Origin: Treponema sp.
Lineage (GTDB): Bacteria; Spirochaetota; Spirochaetia; Treponematales; Breznakiellaceae
NCBI GenBank assembly: GCA_031281855.1
Contig: JAITEW010000107.1
Coordinates: 1 to 9,263, forward strand
Reading direction: 5' to 3'
DNA: 9,263 nt
Part shown: positions 7,175 to 9,263 of the stretch, piece after piece
Layout of the letters: each line of letters opens with the position of its first letter
How positions within the stretch are numbered: the stretch's first letter is position 1
Notes under the pieces: model-generated
Seen by the model: only the letters and a program-made list of their open reading frames with translations
Told to the model about the DNA's origin: nothing
The model's database searches: none
Program-made: the position numbers and the translations under genes

Positions 7175-9222
7175 TAAGCGCCTTTGCCGGAAGTTTTTTC
7201 AAAATGGGAAAATTCCATGGTAAAAACGGCGCGGCCCTGGCTTACCGAACGGAGGGCAGTCATAAAGCCGAACATCTTCGCCATAGGGGCCTGGGCCTTT
7301 ACCTCGTCGCCGCCGGGCTTTGAATTCATGCTCATCACCTGGCCGCCGCGCTGGGTAACCAAACTTATTACGTCTCCCACAAATTCCTTGGGAGAAACAA
7401 GATCCACCGCCATAATAGGTTCAAGGAGTATAGGCTCAGCGCTGCGGCAGGCTTCGTCAAAGCCTATGCTGGCGCAGGCTTCAAAGGCGAAAGCCGTGGC
7501 GGTAAGCTCCGAATACGCCGCTGCGGTGACGGTAACCCCGATGTCGATGCAGGGGTAGCCCAGGGCTATGCCGGACTGGAAAGAGGCGTTCACCCCCCGT
7601 TCCACGGCGTCCCGGATCTCTCCGGGTATTTCAGCCTTGTTTACATTCCAGGAAAAACGGTTCCCTGAACCGCGGCCCAAAGGCTCCACCTTCAGGGTAA
7701 GGCCGGCGGCGTTTTCCTTCCCTGCGATGACTCTGGAAAAATGCTCGGTCCGCTCAGCCTGCCTGCTGATGGATTCCCTGTAGGTCACCTGGGGGTTCCC
7801 CACTTTGGCGCCGACGTTGTATTCCTTGATGATCCTGGTTACCAGAACCTCCAGATGGAGTTCCCCCATGCCGGAAATAATAAGCTGTCCTGTTTCCTCA
7901 TTATCCTTAGCGGTAAAAGAAGGGTCCTCTTTGGCAAGGATAGCCAGAATTTCTTTGAGTTTTTCCTGCTCCGAAGCGTTTTTGGGTTCCATGGAAACGG
8001 AAATAACCGGTTCGGGAAACTGCATCTTCTCAAGCACCACAGGCCAGCCTTCGCTGCCTATAGTATCCCCTGTCTGGGCCAGCTTCATCCCGATGATGAC
8101 CCCGATATCCCCGGCTGAAAGGACATCCATAGGCTCGGACTTGTTGGAATGCATCCTGAGTATGCGGTTCGCCCGTTCCCGCTTTTTTTTCCCTATATTG
8201 AAAACCACAGCGCCGGGCTTTATGGAACCTGAGTACATGCGCACATAACAGAGGCTCCCCGCTTCCCGTTCGTTCTGAATTTTAAACACCAGCCCCAAAG
8301 GGATCCCTCCGGGATCGCAGGGGACGATGAGATCCTCTTCTTTTTTGAGATGATGCCCCATTACAGGCGCGGTCTCGTCAGGCGCAGGGAGGTAATCCAC
8401 TACGGCGTCAATAATAGGCTGGACGCCTATGTTCCTGCGGGAAGCCCCGGCGAACATAGGGAGGATCCGCCGCTGAATCACCGCCTTGCGCAGTTCGGCC
8501 CGGATAAGGTCAGGCTGAAGCTCCCCGCCGGACAGGTACTTTTCGGTAACAGCGTCGGACACCGCCGAAAGGGCATCGATAAGCTTTTCCCGCCACTGCC
8601 GGGCAAGGGCTTCCCGTTCAGGCGCCACAGGGGAAACCTCCATAAGCTCCCCTTCTGAAGCGGCGTCCCAGCGTATCTCTTTCATTTCAATGAGATCGAT
8701 AATCCCTTCAAAGGAGCTTTCTTTGCCTATAGGGATTTGCAGGGCCACGGGATTGGCAGCCAGTTTAACCCGTATATCCTCCAGAACCGGGAAGAAATCA
8801 GCCCCTACGCGGTCCATCTTGTTCACATACCCTATGCACGGAACCTTGTAATGATCCGCCTGGCGCCACACGGTTTCGGTCTGGGGTTCCACGCCCCGGA
8901 CGGCGTCAAAAAGAGCCACCGCCCCGTCAAGCACCCTGAGGGAACGCTCCACTTCTGCGGTAAAATCCACATGCCCCGGAGTGTCGATGATGTTAACCTG
9001 ATACTGCGAGCCCAGGCGTTTCCAGTACGTGGTAGTAGCGGCGCTCTGGATAGTTATGCCCCGTTCCTGCTCCTGCTCCATCCAGTCCATGATGGCTTCC
9101 CCGTCGTCCACTTCGCCGATACGGTGGCTTTTGCCGGTGTAATAGAGTATTCGTTCTGTCGTCGTGGTCTTCCCGGCGTCTATGTGGGCCATAATGCCGA
9201 TGTTCCGCATGGTCTTTAGCAT
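7174..9222 (-). CDS. fusB: Elongation factor G, EF-G2-type spirochaetal paralogue (ribosomal translocase-family GTPase)
   Basis: The 682-residue protein is a full-length EF-G family GTPase acting on the ribosome. The G domain has AHIDAGKTT (12-20), RGITI with Thr57, DTPGH (80-84), NKMD (134-137) and a GAS element (259-261), followed by domain II (about 305-395), domain III with GMGELHLEV (451-459), domain IV (about 482-598) and domain V (about 600-675). Domain IV is divergent. The GG.GQ(F/Y)G stretch of canonical EF-G is missing after YRESISR, and the position of the translocation-critical His at the domain IV tip appears to be Ser571. This fits the second spirochaetal EF-G, named fusB/EF-G2 in Borrelia and T. 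pallidum, for which work in Borrelia showed ribosome recycling rather than translocation. Automatic annotation would probably call it fusA. The recycling role is inferred from family knowledge. It converges on the kinase gene. The ATG at 9222 is taken as the start; Met5 (codon 9210-9208) is the alternative. No Shine-Dalgarno precedes either, and a promoter -10 box ends six bases before the first ATG. Confidence 0.93.
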   Translation of the reverse strand: MLKTMRNIGIMAHIDAGKTTTTERILYYTGKSHRIGEVDDGEAIMDWMEQEQERGITIQSAATTTYWKRLGSQYQVNIIDTPGHVDFTAEVERSLRVLDGAVALFDAVRGVEPQTETVWRQADHYKVPCIGYVNKMDRVGADFFPVLEDIRVKLAANPVALQIPIGKESSFEGIIDLIEMKEIRWDAASEGELMEVSPVAPEREALARQWREKLIDALSAVSDAVTEKYLSGGELQPDLIRAELRKAVIQRRILPMFAGASRRNIGVQPIIDAVVDYLPAPDETAPVMGHHLKKEEDLIVPCDPGGIPLGLVFKIQNEREAGSLCYVRMYSGSIKPGAVVFNIGKKKRERANRILRMHSNKSEPMDVLSAGDIGVIIGMKLAQTGDTIGSEGWPVVLEKMQFPEPVISVSMEPKNASEQEKLKEILAILAKEDPSFTAKDNEETGQLIISGMGELHLEVLVTRIIKEYNVGAKVGNPQVTYRESISRQAERTEHFSRVIAGKENAAGLTLKVEPLGRGSGNRFSWNVNKAEIPGEIRDAVERGVNASFQSGIALGYPCIDIGVTVTAAAYSELTATAFAFEACASIGFDEACRSAEPILLEPIMAVDLVSPKEFVGDVISLVTQRGGQVMSMNSKPGGDEVKAQAPMAKMFGFMTALRSVSQGRAVFTMEFSHFEKTSGKGA

Positions 9223-9228
9223 GAAAAA

Positions 9229-9257
9229 ATTATACTCAAAAAAGACAAAAAAGACAA
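9229..9257 (-). promoter_or_regulatory. Strong sigma70-type promoter of the EF-G gene
   Basis: Read on the minus strand, TTGTCT (9257-9252; four of six match to TTGACA) is followed by a 17-base spacer and a perfect TATAAT (9234-9229). Only six bases (TTTTTC) separate the -10 box from the ATG at 9222. A usual start point seven bases past the -10 box would fall on the A of that ATG, so the transcript should have no leader. The spacer is A/T-rich and contains a tandem repeat. No operator or riboswitch is visible, but the window ends six bases upstream of the -35 box. Confidence 0.75.
9238..9255. repeat. Tandem 9-base repeat in the EF-G promoter
   Basis: The unit AAAAAAGAC (plus strand) occurs twice back to back, at 9238-9246 and 9247-9255. 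On the minus strand this gives two GTCTTTTTT units filling most of the -35/-10 spacer and overlapping the -35 hexamer. It may be simple slippage sequence or may affect promoter bending and spacing. Adding or losing one unit would change the spacer or replace the -35 sequence. Confidence 0.7.
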
Positions 9258-9263
9258 TTGAGC

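Noticed and set aside
1..9263. A novel defence, mobile or RNA-based system
   Set aside because: Every long stretch is explained by a recognisable envelope, signalling or translation gene. No repeat arrays, toxin-antitoxin pairs, reverse transcriptase or structured non-coding region were found.

Overview
The window reads as a chromosomal segment of a spirochaete, most likely a treponeme of moderate G+C content. This is an inference. It rests on the EF-G paralogue at the right end, which has the divergent domain IV of the second spirochaetal EF-G (EF-G2, fusB of Borrelia and Treponema pallidum), on the very large hybrid sensor kinase, and on an Rpn/PD-(D/E)XK-type gene end of a kind common in treponemes. 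I could not run a search, so the genus is not proven. No rRNA, tRNA, CRISPR array, insertion sequence or phage gene was seen.

Layout. Positions 1-186 hold the last 61 codons of a plus-strand gene, probably an Rpn-family (PD-(D/E)XK nuclease/transposase-like) protein. A 111-base spacer follows with a perfect TTGACA box. Then come three closely packed plus-strand genes that look like one operon: a bifunctional class A penicillin-binding protein (298-2973), a 130-residue protein with only the N-terminal ParB/Spo0J-type domain (2985-3377; gap 11 bases), and a 1247-residue membrane-bound hybrid histidine kinase (3410-7153; gap 32 bases). A short hairpin fills the 20-base convergent gap. The minus strand then carries an EF-G2-type elongation factor G (9222-7174), whose strong sigma70-type promoter lies at the right edge of the window.

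How the genes fit together. The first two operon genes suggest cell-envelope work. The PBP polymerises and cross-links peptidoglycan. The ParB-domain protein lacks a DNA-binding helix-turn-helix and ends in a strongly amphipathic basic helix that could bind it to the membrane. The kinase has a sensor of about 495 residues outside the cytoplasmic membrane and could sense envelope or environmental signals. The functional link between the three is inferred only from gene spacing and order. The EF-G gene is a separate convergent unit.

The most interesting points are the truncated ParB domain with its membrane-helix-like tail beside a PBP gene, and the EF-G promoter placed so close to the start codon that the mRNA should be leaderless. 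The EF-G also lacks hallmark domain IV residues of translocating EF-G. Most of the window is otherwise ordinary housekeeping and signalling sequence.
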